Origin: Amphibalanus amphitrite
Taxonomy: Eukaryota > Arthropoda > Thecostraca > Balanomorpha > Balanidae
Reading direction: 5' to 3'
NCBI RefSeq assembly: GCF_019059575.1
Contig: NW_024882718.1
Coordinates: 1-64,000, forward strand
DNA length: 64,000 nucleotides
Part shown: positions 32,952 through 43,821 of the stretch, in pieces
Layout of the letters: each line of letters starts with the position of its first letter
Position numbering within the stretch: position 1 is the first letter of the stretch
The notes under the pieces: generated by a model
What the model saw: the letters and a program-made list of their open reading frames with translations, nothing else
What the model was told of the DNA's origin: nothing
The model's database searches: none
Made by a program: the position numbers and the translations under genes

Positions 32952-35900
32952 ATGAGTGATTCAGATGAGAGGAAGCCGGCAACAGGTATCGCAACAATGC
33001 ACCAGCCCACGGTATGTCTCACGTCCGCCATTGGCGAATTTGATGAACGTCAAGGCACCTGGAGGGATTACATTGAACGATTTGAGTTCTTTTGCGAGGC
33101 TCAGGGCATTTCAGAGGATGATAGAAGGAGAGCACTTCTCTTGGCTGGTATTGGGCAAACTGCGTATCAAAGAGTCAAAACCATTCTGGCACCCACCCGA
33201 CCCTCTGAGATGTCATATAGAGATATTGTCATGGCCGTGCAAGATCATGTGGATCCGAAGCAGTCTGTTATCGTTAGCCGTTTCCGGTTCCATCAAAAAT
33301 GTCAAGGATCAGAACAGGGGATAAAGGAGTTTGTGGCTGACTTGAAAGTCATGGCCGATCCATGCGACTTTGGATCAAGTAGAGATGATATGTTACGCGA
33401 CAGATTTGTGTGTGGACTCGCTGATCAGGCGTTGCAGAAGCGGTTGTTGACCGAGGAAGATACTCTGACGTTCCAACAGGCGCAGCGGATCGCACTGGCA
33501 GCAGAGACGGCGACGAAGAGCGCAAGACAGCTGGCTGCCCAGTCATCCGATCCAGCGGCGCAGGACGTTCACCGAGTTGGATCTGCACGACAGGTGAAAG
33601 GGTCACCATCCAATCGGTACGTCAGATCGGAATGTTTCCGCTGCGGAGGCACTAATCATTCACCTCAAACATGCCGCTTTAAGACGTACAAGTGTCATTC
33701 ATGTGGCGAGCAGGGTCACTTAAGTCGCAAATGTCGCAAAAATGATCAAGATCATGTGCGCGCCTCGCAAGCTAAATCTACACACTGTGTACTGACTGAT
33801 GAGTCTGTCAGAGTATCAGAGCCTAGTCAGGCTGCTGAAGAGGATAATGTTTGCAGCGTGTACACTGTGGGTGAAGCAAGGTCCCCTCCAATCACAGTTG
33901 ACATCATAGTGTTTGGTGTGCCCGTTACCTTTGAGGTTGACACAGGATCGGCATCCACGCTGATGAATGCCCGCACCTTTGAGGTGGTGAAGACTACAGG
34001 CGGCGACGACAGCCTTGAACTTCGGCGATGCAGCGCCAGGCTTCGGACGTACACGGGTGAGCCCATCCCGGTCGAAGGGGAGTTCAGTGCCGTCATCCAT
34101 TACGGTGAGCAGCACCTGGAGCTTCCCGTCGTCGTGGTCGACACTGCAGGACCCAATCTTCTGGGAAGGGACTGGATGAAGTTCCTTCAGCTCGACTGGC
34201 AAACCATCAAACAGGTCAGAGGTGATCCTGGGCGGGGACAGTCAATGGGTGCAGAGCTGCAGAAAAAGTACCGTGATGTGTTTTCTGCTGATCTAGGGTG
34301 CCTGAAAGACGTGGAGGTGAAGTTTGACGTCAATGAGGATGCAAAACCATGTTTCTATCGTCCACGGAACATTCCCTATGCCTTCAGGAAACGCGTGGAG
34401 GAGCAGCTGGACGCGGAGGTCGAGGCTGGGGTCCTCGAGCCAGTGCGCACTGCGGACTGGGCGTGCCAAATCGTCCCGATAGTGAAGCCCGACGGTAAAA
34501 TCCGCATATGCGGAAACTTCAAACAGACAGCTAACAAAGCCATTCGAGTAGACAGACACCCCCTGCCCAAGGTCCAGGACATGTTTGCCCAACTGGCTGG
34601 GGGAAAGGTGTTTGCCAAGCTAGACTTAAGCCGTGCATATCAACAGTTGAAAGTAGCAGAGGAGCACAGACACTTGCTGACAATCAACACTCACCGTGGA
34701 CTGTATCGTTACCTGCGGCTACCGTACGGGATAAACTCAGCTGTGGGAATCTTTCAGCGTGAAATGGAAAAGCTGCTGGCTGGCGTGCCAGGAGTCTTCA
34801 TCTTCCTCGACGACATCCTGGTCTCTGGACGGGCTGAAGACGAGCTCGTGTCCCGTCTGGAGCAAGTGCTGCAACGACTCCAGGACTCCGGACTTCGGGT
34901 GAGACCGGACAAGTGTCACTTCTTGGTCCCCCGCGTTGAGTATCTTGGTCATGTCGTCGACAAAGATGGCCTTAGTACCACGGAGGCCAAGGTTCGAGCC
35001 ATAACCCAGTCACCTCCTCCCACAAATGTCTCTGAGCTGAAGTCGTTTCTCGGCATCGTCAATTATTATTCCCGGTTCATCCCCAGCAGAGCCCAAACGC
35101 TACACCCGCTCTTTGAGCTCCTCAAAAAGAGTACACCGTGGTCCTGGGAACAAGAGCATCAAAGGGCTTTCGAGGAATGCAAACGATTGCTCACGTCTAA
35201 CCAACTCCTGGTTCATTTTGATCCTGACCTCCCACTAGTCCTCACCTGTGACGCCTCCGCTCGTGGGATCGGAGCTGTGCTCTCACATGCGTTTCCAGAT
35301 GGGTCTGAGAGGCCGATAGGATATGCGTCTAGGACGCTACAGACAGCAGAAAAGCAGTACAGTCAAATCGAAAGAGAGTCCCTAGCTATCATATTTGGTG
35401 TCACCGCCTTCCGTGACTACTTATATGGGGCAAAATTTGAACTGGTCACAGATCACAAGCCTCTTATCAAGCTCTTTGGAGAGAACAGCGGCATGCCAGA
35501 GATGACAAGCGCCAGAATCAAACGCTGGGCGCTGAAGCTTTCCCAGTATACCTATACGATCAGATACAAGTCAACAAATGACATTGCTCACGCTGATGGT
35601 CTGAGCCGACTGACACAGTCAGTAGGGCAGAGTCACATCCCTCCTGAGGAAGAGGATGTCTTACTCATCAATTACCTTGAAGAGGCCAACATTTTGAGTG
35701 CCCCTAAAGTGGAAAGACTGACGAACAGGGATCCTGTTCTCAGCAAGGTCATCCATTGTATTCGAATGGGATGGTCACAGAACGTGAGCTCTGATCTGAA
35801 ACCCTATGCAGATAGACAGACTGAGCTCTACATGATCGGAGGCTGTGTAATGTGGGGAACAAGAGTGGTCATACCTGAGGCGGCTCGAAAGTCTGTCCTG

Positions 35901-36305
35901 GAAGAACTCCACAGTTGTCACTTCGGGGTAGTCAAAATGAAAGCTTTGGCTAGAACAACAGTTTGGTGGCCTGGGATTGACCGAAATATCGAGGAGCTAG
36001 CCGCATCATGTTTTGTATGCAGATCCCAGAGTCCAGATCCTCCTAAAGAAGAGCTCCATCCGTGGCAATATCCAGTGAAGGCCTGGTCCAGACTGCACAT
36101 TGACTTTGCCGGCCCGAGGAAGGGCAGGTATTACATGGTTGTCTGTGATGCCTTTTCAAAATGGATCGAGGTAGAGATCATGAGTTCCATTGATGCACGT
36201 ACCACGATCAAGAAACTGACTTCAATATTCGCGCGTTTCGGTCTGCCCGACGTCATTGTCACAATGCCCCAACATTCATTAGCTCAGAATTCCAAGAGTT
36301 TTTGA
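32952..36305 (+). CDS. Gag-Pol polyprotein of the younger gypsy element, broken in integrase
   Basis: A 1117-residue frame. Gag occupies about residues 1-220, with CCHC zinc knuckles at about 227-260 (CFRCGGTNHSPQTC, CHSCGEQGHLSRKC). Protease follows (VDTGSAS near 328), then reverse transcriptase (LDDILVSG near 617). RNase H (LTCDASARGIG near 758) and the integrase zinc region (HFGVVKMKALARTTVWW, near 985) come next. The integrase core starts at HIDFAGP. The frame ends with a shifted tail after DVIVT, at the point where the second catalytic acidic residue of integrase is expected. The rest of the integrase core continues in another frame from about 36302. Gag and Pol share one frame. The start ATG follows AGCAAGAACCC by the LTR. 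Confidence 0.9.
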   Translation: MSDSDERKPATGIATMHQPTVCLTSAIGEFDERQGTWRDYIERFEFFCEAQGISEDDRRRALLLAGIGQTAYQRVKTILAPTRPSEMSYRDIVMAVQDHVDPKQSVIVSRFRFHQKCQGSEQGIKEFVADLKVMADPCDFGSSRDDMLRDRFVCGLADQALQKRLLTEEDTLTFQQAQRIALAAETATKSARQLAAQSSDPAAQDVHRVGSARQVKGSPSNRYVRSECFRCGGTNHSPQTCRFKTYKCHSCGEQGHLSRKCRKNDQDHVRASQAKSTHCVLTDESVRVSEPSQAAEEDNVCSVYTVGEARSPPITVDIIVFGVPVTFEVDTGSASTLMNARTFEVVKTTGGDDSLELRRCSARLRTYTGEPIPVEGEFSAVIHYGEQHLELPVVVVDTAGPNLLGRDWMKFLQLDWQTIKQVRGDPGRGQSMGAELQKKYRDVFSADLGCLKDVEVKFDVNEDAKPCFYRPRNIPYAFRKRVEEQLDAEVEAGVLEPVRTADWACQIVPIVKPDGKIRICGNFKQTANKAIRVDRHPLPKVQDMFAQLAGGKVFAKLDLSRAYQQLKVAEEHRHLLTINTHRGLYRYLRLPYGINSAVGIFQREMEKLLAGVPGVFIFLDDILVSGRAEDELVSRLEQVLQRLQDSGLRVRPDKCHFLVPRVEYLGHVVDKDGLSTTEAKVRAITQSPPPTNVSELKSFLGIVNYYSRFIPSRAQTLHPLFELLKKSTPWSWEQEHQRAFEECKRLLTSNQLLVHFDPDLPLVLTCDASARGIGAVLSHAFPDGSERPIGYASRTLQTAEKQYSQIERESLAIIFGVTAFRDYLYGAKFELVTDHKPLIKLFGENSGMPEMTSARIKRWALKLSQYTYTIRYKSTNDIAHADGLSRLTQSVGQSHIPPEEEDVLLINYLEEANILSAPKVERLTNRDPVLSKVIHCIRMGWSQNVSSDLKPYADRQTELYMIGGCVMWGTRVVIPEAARKSVLEELHSCHFGVVKMKALARTTVWWPGIDRNIEELAASCFVCRSQSPDPPKEELHPWQYPVKAWSRLHIDFAGPRKGRYYMVVCDAFSKWIEVEIMSSIDARTTIKKLTSIFARFGLPDVIVTMPQHSLAQNSKSF

Positions 36306-36664
36306 ACAGGAACAGCATTCAGCATCGCACGATAGCCCCTTACTCGCCTGCTTCGAATGGCTTGGCTGAACGTGCTGTCCGAGAGCTCAAGGTACGGCTT
36401 GACAGATTGACTGACGTATGTGCTGAGGAGGCTGTGTCTAAATGGCTTTTCTTGTACAGGGCGACGCCGCACGCAACGACCGGGGAGTCTCCTGGCAAGC
36501 TGCTCATCGGATACAAGCCGGTCACCAGGTTCGATAAACTGAAGCCGGACCTTCAAGGTAACGTGATCAGGAAACAGGAGAACTTGGTAGAAAGTCACAA
36601 AAGAAGGCATACTCGAGTGAGGCCTGCGTTTGTTGTTGGTCAAACTGTGTGGGCTCGAAGTTGA
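36302..36664 (+). pseudogene. Integrase C-terminal part of the younger gypsy element, out of frame
   Basis: The frame encodes NRNSIQHRTIAPYSPASNG, which is the integrase region with the third catalytic Glu (AERAVRELK). The frame then continues to WARS and a stop at 36662-36664. It is separated from the main frame by a small deletion at about 36260-36300, so this copy is probably unable to integrate by itself. Confidence 0.75.
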
Positions 36665-36707
36665 TTTTGTTTAATTGCAAGGCTAACTCTTGATTTAAAT
36701 GGGAGGG

Positions 36708-37006
36708 TGTTGTGTGCTGGGAACATTCCGGAGCGGTTACCCATCCCCAGTGCGCGGGTACATACCCGCCCAGTTTGGTCTGGCGTCTCGCTGTCTGTGT
36801 CTGGCTGTCTGGTGTCTCGTTTTGTGATTGGCTGACCGTTGATCGGTCAGTCACGTGATCGTATCGGACGGTCAGGGCCGCATCGTGCTGGCCGGTCGGT
36901 CGGGGGGGGAGTCGGTCGGTCACCGCTGAGCCAGCCGTCGGTATGGTGCTGTTGCTAAAGTAAAATATACCGCACCCGGTTTAACAGAGTGTCTCAAGAT
37001 ACAACA
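36708..37006 (+). repeat. 3' LTR of the younger gypsy element
   Basis: Same as the 5' LTR except for four extra bases after GCGCGGGTACA. Preceded by a polypurine tract. Confidence 0.9.
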
Positions 37007-38167
37007 CTAATCTTTTATTCAAGCTGGATCTTTTGACCTCAACTGCGTTTTCAGGTCAAGTCAGGTCACTGACCTATGACGTCATAAATGAGCCTCTGCG
37101 AGGTCCTCAGATGTTGCAACTTTGCAACGCCCTCAGTGCCAGAGGAACTTTCACAGGAAGATGAAACTTACAGGACGTAGTATCTTTCAGAGGTCTTACA
37201 ACTTGTATATCTCGGATTTAATCTAAATGTCACATGAGGTCAGGTCGGTCACGTGACCTCACCATTATAAGTCAATGGGGGAAATATGAAAACTGTTATC
37301 TTGGCGCCGGAAATGATCTAAAACTGTCCCAAGCACATGAAATCGTGGTTTCATGTACTCTTTGTAAGGTCCGATCATGAAACCACGATTTCATGTGCTT
37401 GGGATAGTTTTAAATCATTACCGGCGCCAAAATAACAGTTTTCGTATTTCCCCCATTGACTTATAATGGTGAGGTCACGTGACCGACCTGACCTCATGTG
37501 ACATTTAGATTAAATCCGAGATATACAAGTTGTAAGACCTCTGAAGGATACTACGTCCTGTAAGTTTCATCTTCCTCCTCTGAAGGATACTACGTCCTGT
37601 AAGTTTCATCTTCCTGTGAAAGTTCCTCTGGCACTGAGGGCGTTGCAAAGTTGCAACATCTGAGGACCTCGCAGAGGCTCATTTATGACGTAATAGGTCA
37701 GTGACCTGACCTGACCTGAAAACGCAGTTGAGGTCAAAAGATCCAGCTTGAATAAAAGATTAGGTATGCCAAGTTTCAGCTGTCTACCCTAAGCGAGTTT
37801 TAAGCTATCGCGAAAAGCCCTATTAGGCGGCACCCGCCCCACCCCTCCTCGGCCGACGAGGGTTAATGTACTAGTTCATGTACATGTATGCGCAGATATA
37901 GTATCATCTCAGCTAAAATATATCTCTAATTCATGTTCGACACATTCTAGTGTTGTTACAAAAATTAACTCATTATATTTCCAATTTATTTGACTATTAA
38001 GCCTGACGAATATTTATTTTTCAAAAAATTGGTGCTATCTCCAAAATGGAAATTTTTCAGGTTTCGGGGACCACACCATCGGATTCCTCGCAAAATTTTG
38101 GTCCAGAAAACACTAAAATTGGAAATTGGTATTTTCAAAAGTTATTTACCGTCTGTTGGGGCAATGT

Positions 38168-39992
38168 GACAAGCTATTACTATGCATTTCAGACCCTGTG
38201 GAACAGTCCTTTTCGGCTATTTCTCGTTGTATATGCGTTTGATTTTAACCAAACTTTGGCATTGGTAGTTTGAGATCCCTACCTAATTTTTATCAATATG
38301 GTCTATTAACAAAAAAATGAAAAATAAAGGCACTTGTCATTGACTGATAATGTTAAGGTCGTCAGAGCCCTGCTTAGAGGCTGGCACAGGCCGGGCGCTG
38401 TCTCCCCTCTGATTGGTCGTGACGCACATAGCACACTGCGGCTTGGCTCCGCCCACTTGCGGTCCAGCCTCGGGTCATGTCGGCGGCAGTCGCAGTCTGG
38501 CCGGCCGGCGTGCGGGCCGCGCGCGCAGCGCAGCGGAGTGGAGCACCTGTTTGCATGTCATGAACTTTAAATAAGTTGTATACTACGACAAATAAGGACG
38601 GAGGAAGAAAGACAAAGGAAGAGGAGACAAAGTGACAATGAGACGAACGGCAAACGTTGGCTAGTTGTTAACATACAATATGCATAAACGCTAGAGCAGA
38701 GACTGAGACATGAGACAAAGACGGTAGATGAAAGACAGACACAAAAGATGGCAGACCAGACCAGAGACAAGTGACGAAGATAGAGATTACGCTATAGACG
38801 AGAGACTAAAGACTATAAACCTATAGACGAGAGACTGACAAGGGGGAATGAAGGATGGGAGATCTCTCGATATTGCATATCTACATTTTCAGATTGAGTC
38901 ATCCTATATCCTTCCCTGTTTTATTGTTTTTCGGGCCTAAGATCTATCAACAATATTCCTAAAGTAAAGCATTGTGGAAATATCCAGCAAAGATTTAATA
39001 TTTTCACCCAAAAATAATAAAATTTTATTCTTTAAAACTAAGAAAAATGAATGTGTGGATATCCTTAATTATATAATGCAAAGACAGTCCGGTAGGTTCT
39101 GTCCCGTTACTCCTTAAATGCACAATAGCCGGTAGGAAAACGGCTGCGGAGAGGCTCGCTATAAATTATTGAAAATTAGATTATTTTAAGTCTGTATGGA
39201 ATAATATTCTGTAGCTAGAAAGAGTGCTTATCGTTTTATACATACACATTACACCGATCTGCATTGCATTCTTCATCCTTATTCACTCCGCGCGAGATAG
39301 GACCTATACATATTCATGTTGAATGATGGTGAGGGTTTCTTTGAAAATGAGCCCCATTATTATTAAAAGATAAGCAAGTAATAGCCTTTGGCTCATTGTA
39401 TAATAGACAAAAGAAATGGAAAAGAATATATGTGCGATATTTCGTGTTCGACACTTTTTCATGCACTCAAAAAAAAGTGTCGAACACGAAATATCGCACA
39501 TATTTTCCATTTCCATTTCAAAGATTTCAAAAGAAATCTTTTCCATTTCTTTTGTCTATTATACAATGAGCCAAAGGCTATTACTTGCTTATCTTATACA
39601 TATTCACGCAAGGATACCTGCGTTAGCGTGTGTCCCGCTCCAGTCTCTCAGAGCTCCGCACTGCTCTGACCCCGAGCGACGAATGACCGGTCTCAGTGTC
39701 GCGGCGCAGTGGGCGGAGCTTAGCTGCGGCGCAACAGCTGACACTGCTACGCCATGCTAGCCTCTACCACGGTGCAGAGTTTTCCGGTCAGTTTTTACCA
39801 TTACAAGTCAATGGCAAGTGCCTTTCATTTTGACATTTTGTTAAAAGACCATATTAGTAAAAATTAGGTAGGGCCTTGAAATTCATTGCGTCAAAGTTTG
39901 GTTGAAATCAAGCGTTTTGGTAACGAGAAAGAGCCAAAAAGGACTGTTCCAGAGGGTCTGAAACGTATAGTAGTTGACTGTAACACGCTAGG
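38168..39992. mobile_element. Long-TIR element W
   Basis: The arms 38168-38352 and 39797-39992 are inverted copies of about 190 bp (for example GGACTGTTCCACAGGGTCTG versus GGACTGTTCCAGAGGGTCTG, and AAAAATTAGGTAGGG). Between them lie 1.4 kb including promoter-like GC boxes at 38448-38462 and 39710-39720 and a second inverted repeat (39369-39593). No gene and no proven target duplication. It directly abuts the large inverted repeat. Confidence 0.55.
39369..39593. repeat. Inverted repeat, hairpin-forming
   Basis: The left arm 39369-39459 and right arm 39472-39593 are complementary over about 90 bp (GATAAGCAAGTAATAGCC and its inverse). The right arm has about 27 extra bases. The loop is about 12 bp. 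AAAGTGTCGAACACG is near the tip. It lies inside element W. Confidence 0.75.
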
Positions 39993-40169
39993 TTTTTTCG
40001 CAAATCACACAATTGTTTTTAGGGAGCTAAGGGTCACAGGGATAGGCTGTCACTCAACATGCGTGATGCGGCGCAGCCGCAGTTCCTTTATGGAAGATGG
40101 AACGTCACTTTTTACCCAATCTCATCATGGTGAAAAATATTTCATGTCATCCCATACAAGTTCGAGATT

Positions 40170-40815
40170 CTCACCTGCTATTATCCGTAAATCGGTGTAG
40201 TTGCGTGTTGCTGCGTGTCGAACGGAACTGCTTTCCACGACTGAGGCGCACGGCGTTTATAACGGCGTTTTAATGGTCTCTGCTATCTGCTCGTGGCGTC
40301 GAGCGTTTTATTATCGCCATCGGAGTCGATGGAGATGGGAACAAGACAGCCGTTACAAAAGTCTACAAGAGGTGAGATGTGAACTGACAGGCGATGTTCT
40401 AGTTATTATCACTGAGCTGTTATCTTATTTTCGACGTGTACACTAGCAAGCAGGCTTCCATTCTTAACGCCATGACATCATGGTCTGTAGATGAACTTAG
40501 GGTAAAGAAAAAACGAGAGTAGGCTATGAAACCTGTAGACCCTAATACTCCATGCATCCATAAATGAAACCGACGCAAAAACCTACTTTCTATAGAAAAA
40601 TAATTGTTTTTTTTTAGAGTTACACTGATGATGTACTAATTTTCGTGACATAATGACTCGAGCTGAGGTTATTGGAGCTTGAAATTCTCAGAATGTGTCA
40701 AAAAAACGTCCAACTAAGCTTGTCAAATTTGGCGGTGCTGCGTATCACGGTTCACTAAGTTTGCCAAATCCTGGTTCCCTAATTTTGGCGATGCCATGAA
40801 GCGCCGTTTTTACGC
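40170..40815. other. Repeat-like spacer
   Basis: 40170-40400 resembles 24440-24680. No gene. The region ends with a TTTTACGC target duplication (40808-40815). Confidence 0.4.
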
Positions 40816-41323
40816 CAGACTGGTTTTTGGTTCACCTTTTTTGGATTGATTCAATCATTGATTCATTTGATTTTTGTTTGATTCAATCACCGTTTGATTC
40901 CTTCAAAACATTTGGTGAATCGATTCCTTTTGATTCAGAGAATCAAAAAACAATAAAAGGAATGATTCACGTTTGATTCAGCCAATTTTTTTGAATGACT
41001 TATTTTTTTATTCAATTAAAAAATAAAATATACAAAATATCAGGGATAGTATTGTATTTGTTGTGTTCTTTTTGTTGTCATGTAATGGCAGTGGTGTTAA
41101 TATTTGTTGATAATGAACTATGTTCGTTCACTTCAATTTTTTGAAAGTTAATGAATCATTATTTTTTTTTTTGATTCAATCAACCCTGATTCCCAATGCG
41201 TTTGATTCAATCATGGCTTGTGAATCAAACAATCCTGACGGTGAATCAAACCTTTTTGATTCAAGAAATTTTGTTTGATTCAATACAATCGATTCAATCA
41301 CAGATGAATCAAACACCAGTCTG
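40816..41323. mobile_element. hAT-like MITE with TTTGATTCA repeats
   Basis: The ends CAGACTGG and CCAGTCTG are flanked by an exact 8-bp duplication TTTTACGC (40808-40815, 41324-41331). The interior (508 bp total) has many TGATTCAATCA/GATTCA repeats and no gene. Confidence 0.8.
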
Positions 41324-41639
41324 TTTTACGCCACCTACAAAAGATCCAGAACTAATTCCTCTCATTGTAAATTCACCCTGACCAGCTTTTGTGACCTGGT
41401 GACGTAACCACTGGAACTTCAAAATTTTAAGAAAATGTGGTTTAAGCATGGTCTATAGGGTATGATTGCTATTTGCTTTTGTAATAAAATTATGAGTCAA
41501 AGCGTTTTACCCAATCTGTGAAAAGGTTCAATAGCCCTCGCGATTCGCTTGATCTATCGGTTTTCTAGTTTCTACATATATTCGTTCCGGCCGATAGGGG
41601 TAAGAGCTCTGTTTGTCTTGCGTCATTTCGTCTCTAAAT

Positions 41640-42461
41640 CAGGGTTGCCAGACTTGGCGATACGTCGCCAATTTGGCGAATTTTGAAAGTCATTGGTGAT
41701 AGAAGCACGGCGTTTAGCGATAGGCGATAAAACGTCAAATATTGGCGGATTTTCAGAGTTCACCTCCAAATCACCGAATATAATTTTAAAAAATAAACAA
41801 AACAAAGCAAAAAACATCGTTACGAAATATTTCGTAATCTGATTGATTTAACCTTCCAACGTTCCATATAAGGCACTCAAATATAAAATGTTCCTGATGA
41901 AAATATCTTCTGCTTACTTGTAAACAACTTTGTGGCGTGTTGCGGGAATGGCGGTAACGGTCGACCCCCACCAGACACGATTTGGTAACACAGTAATGAC
42001 TTCAGCTGGGCGTGAAGTTCACCATAGGGTTTACACATAAACTGGTGTAAGTTTGAGCCAGGATATACTAGTCTAAAAATGCAAATCACGATCAAATTTT
42101 GGCATAAGTAGATTCAGCGTTTCATTGTGTGTCTCAAACCGTTCATCATTTGGCCTCAAAGAAGGTAAAAAGTGTTCAAAATCGAAGTTGAAAAGATGCT
42201 ATCTGAGGATAGAATCTGTTAGCAATCACGTGATCGGCTATAAGCAATTTATCGATAATTTACTAATATAATTATCAATATGCTGCTTTAAACAACATTA
42301 TTCAAACCTTTTGATCTTTCAATACTTTCACTGAACACGGTTACACGAACGCCAACTTGCCCTGCTACGTATGCTTATACAGTGCATCCTATTTGGCGAA
42401 TTTTGGCGAAATTCGAGGGGCGAATTTGGCGATAAGGACCATTCTGGATCTGGCAACCCTG
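41640..42461. mobile_element. hAT-like element with CAGGGTTGCCAGA ends
   Basis: The ends CAGGGTTGCCAGA and TCTGGCAACCCTG are inverted copies. They are flanked by the exact 8-bp duplication CTCTAAAT (41632-41639, 42462-42469). Inside both ends, TTTGGCGAATTTTG phrases recur. 822 bp, with no transposase. Confidence 0.9.
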
Positions 42462-42469
42462 CTCTAAAT

Positions 42470-43239
42470 AAGTTTGATGGAAGTTCCACGTTGCAGAGCC
42501 AGCTTCTCCATCCCAAGAACGGTTAAACGGATCGCGCTCAAGCTTGGTAAATGGTAACTACGTCAGCATATGTAGACCCGCTAGGTGGATGGTCCTCAAA
42601 TGGCAGCATTCAGCAAGGATCTCATACTTTGCCCTTTCACGTCAACATGTTCGTCGCCCAATATGACCTTCTACTGTTATTCAGTGTCCCAGAATGCCTT
42701 CGTTTATTCAATCTGCAGGTATTAAAATTCATGCAATCAAAATGAACTCAACATGTAATACAACATGGATTCAAGTTCACCTGCAGCAGAATTTGCACTC
42801 CAGGATGAGGTGCGGTCCGTTGATAAGCGGCCATCACCTGTTGGTTCACATCCTCTCTAGTAGAAGACTACTCAGTGGCTGTTTTGTTCCCAACCCCACC
42901 CCCGTCCCCCCATCCACCCAGCCCTCTGACGGAGATAAGCCAGGTCTCGGACGAGCGACTGGCATCACTGCCGCGCACATCAGTCAACTGACTGGCAGTG
43001 TTTTATTATTCAGCGAGAAACGAACCAAAGATACGCAAAAATAACTCACTGCTAGAATTTCGTGAGTATTAGACTTGAATATAAATAAGTTGATTTTTCG
43101 CCATCCTAATTACGTAAGATCGTATTTTTCGTTTATCAGAAATCGACTTTTTATCATACTCAGATGCGAAAGATTAAGTTTTATTTTTGTATGTGTACTT
43201 ACAAGTTGAATGAGATGCCAGAAGCCCCGAAAAATCAAA
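42470..43239. other. Unassigned region
   Basis: No supported gene. There is a C-rich stretch at 42895-42915. Confidence 0.35.
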
Positions 43240-43518
43240 TCACCGATTTTCTAATTGATATTTCAAAGAAATCCTTTCCATATTTGGTTGGTTTGATAAA
43301 TCATCAGGAATAATTGTATCTTTGAATGTAAGGTCCATCGCGTAGAAGGCAAAAGTAATGCCACCATGTAGGAGAGAGTAAGACACTTTCTGCCACTTTT
43401 CCAAAATTGGCTTTTGTGCGCACTTTTTCAACAGCTGGCGTTTGATACTTTCAGTGGTAAAAATATTTCCTACAGCAAGAACTTCAAATGCCCCATTGGT
43501 GTTCCTGTCGCATTTCAA
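43240..43518 (-). CDS. Unrecognised 92-residue frame, possible exon
   Basis: The minus-strand frame encodes GNIFTTESIKRQLLKKCAQK and later ISLKYQLENR. It is lysine- and leucine-rich, free of low-complexity bias, and ordinary protein in composition, unlike the repeat-derived frames nearby. I do not recognise the family. The start is uncertain, and an acceptor near the start would be needed if it is an exon. It may be an exon of a host gene or of a transposon. Confidence 0.3.
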   Translation of the reverse strand: MKCDRNTNGAFEVLAVGNIFTTESIKRQLLKKCAQKPILEKWQKVSYSLLHGGITFAFYAMDLTFKDTIIPDDLSNQPNMERISLKYQLENR

Positions 43519-43821
43519 TTGGTTTCGACGCTAGAGTCGATAATGCGTCGAAGCGTCATCTGACAGAACATACCCTATATACGAGGCAGTTTCTGTCACC
43601 TGCAGGGGCACATTCTGTCGCTAATGGGACACATCCTTTCATCACCGCACGCCATCTAGTGTCGCGCAGCCATCCAGTGTATTTCATTCAACGTCGTCAA
43701 GTACAATCGATAGAGAAAGACATCCAGATTTGATCATGGCACCGAAGTTCCTTACGTCTTCGGTCACGCGCCAGGAATATTTTTGGAGACATCTCGAGGG
43801 GGACGGGGATTAGTTGTGAAG
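43519..43821. other. Unassigned spacer
   Basis: No gene. It ends at the target duplication TTGTGAAG (43814-43821). Confidence 0.35.

Larger units (their letters stand above)
32628..37006 (+). mobile_element. Ty3/gypsy LTR retrotransposon, nearly intact
   Basis: The LTRs are 295 and 299 bp (32628-32922 and 36708-37006) and differ chiefly by a 4-bp insertion in the 3' copy. The target duplication CTAAT occurs at 32623-32627 and 37007-37011, and the empty site is present in the right arm of the inverted repeat near 37757. TGGCGACGAGGC follows the 5' LTR as a primer-binding candidate. The purine tract ATGGGAGGG (36699-36707) precedes the 3' LTR. Near-identical LTRs mean a recent insertion. Confidence 0.95.
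32520..37866. mobile_element. TTAA element, subfamily C, inverted-duplicated half
   Basis: Both outer ends are the same terminus: TTAACCCTCGTCGGCCGAG (32520) and CTCGGCCGACGAGGGTTAA (ends 37866). Head-to-head fusion of two left halves explains this. A gypsy element splits the left half. Confidence 0.7.
32221..38168. repeat. Long inverted repeat (about 0.75-0.8 kb arms)
   Basis: The left arm is 32221-32627 plus 37012-37355. The right arm is 37376-38168 in inverse order. A 20-bp spacer (37356-37375) separates them. The arms include both the end of a subfamily C TTAA element and unique DNA outside it. Only the left arm contains the gypsy element, so the inverted repeat is older. The right arm has a tandem duplication of about 38 bp (about 37545-37612). 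Confidence 0.8.

Noticed and set aside
41196-41381. Frame in the GATTCA repeat element
   Set aside because: Translation of TTTGATTCA repeats; crosses the element boundary.
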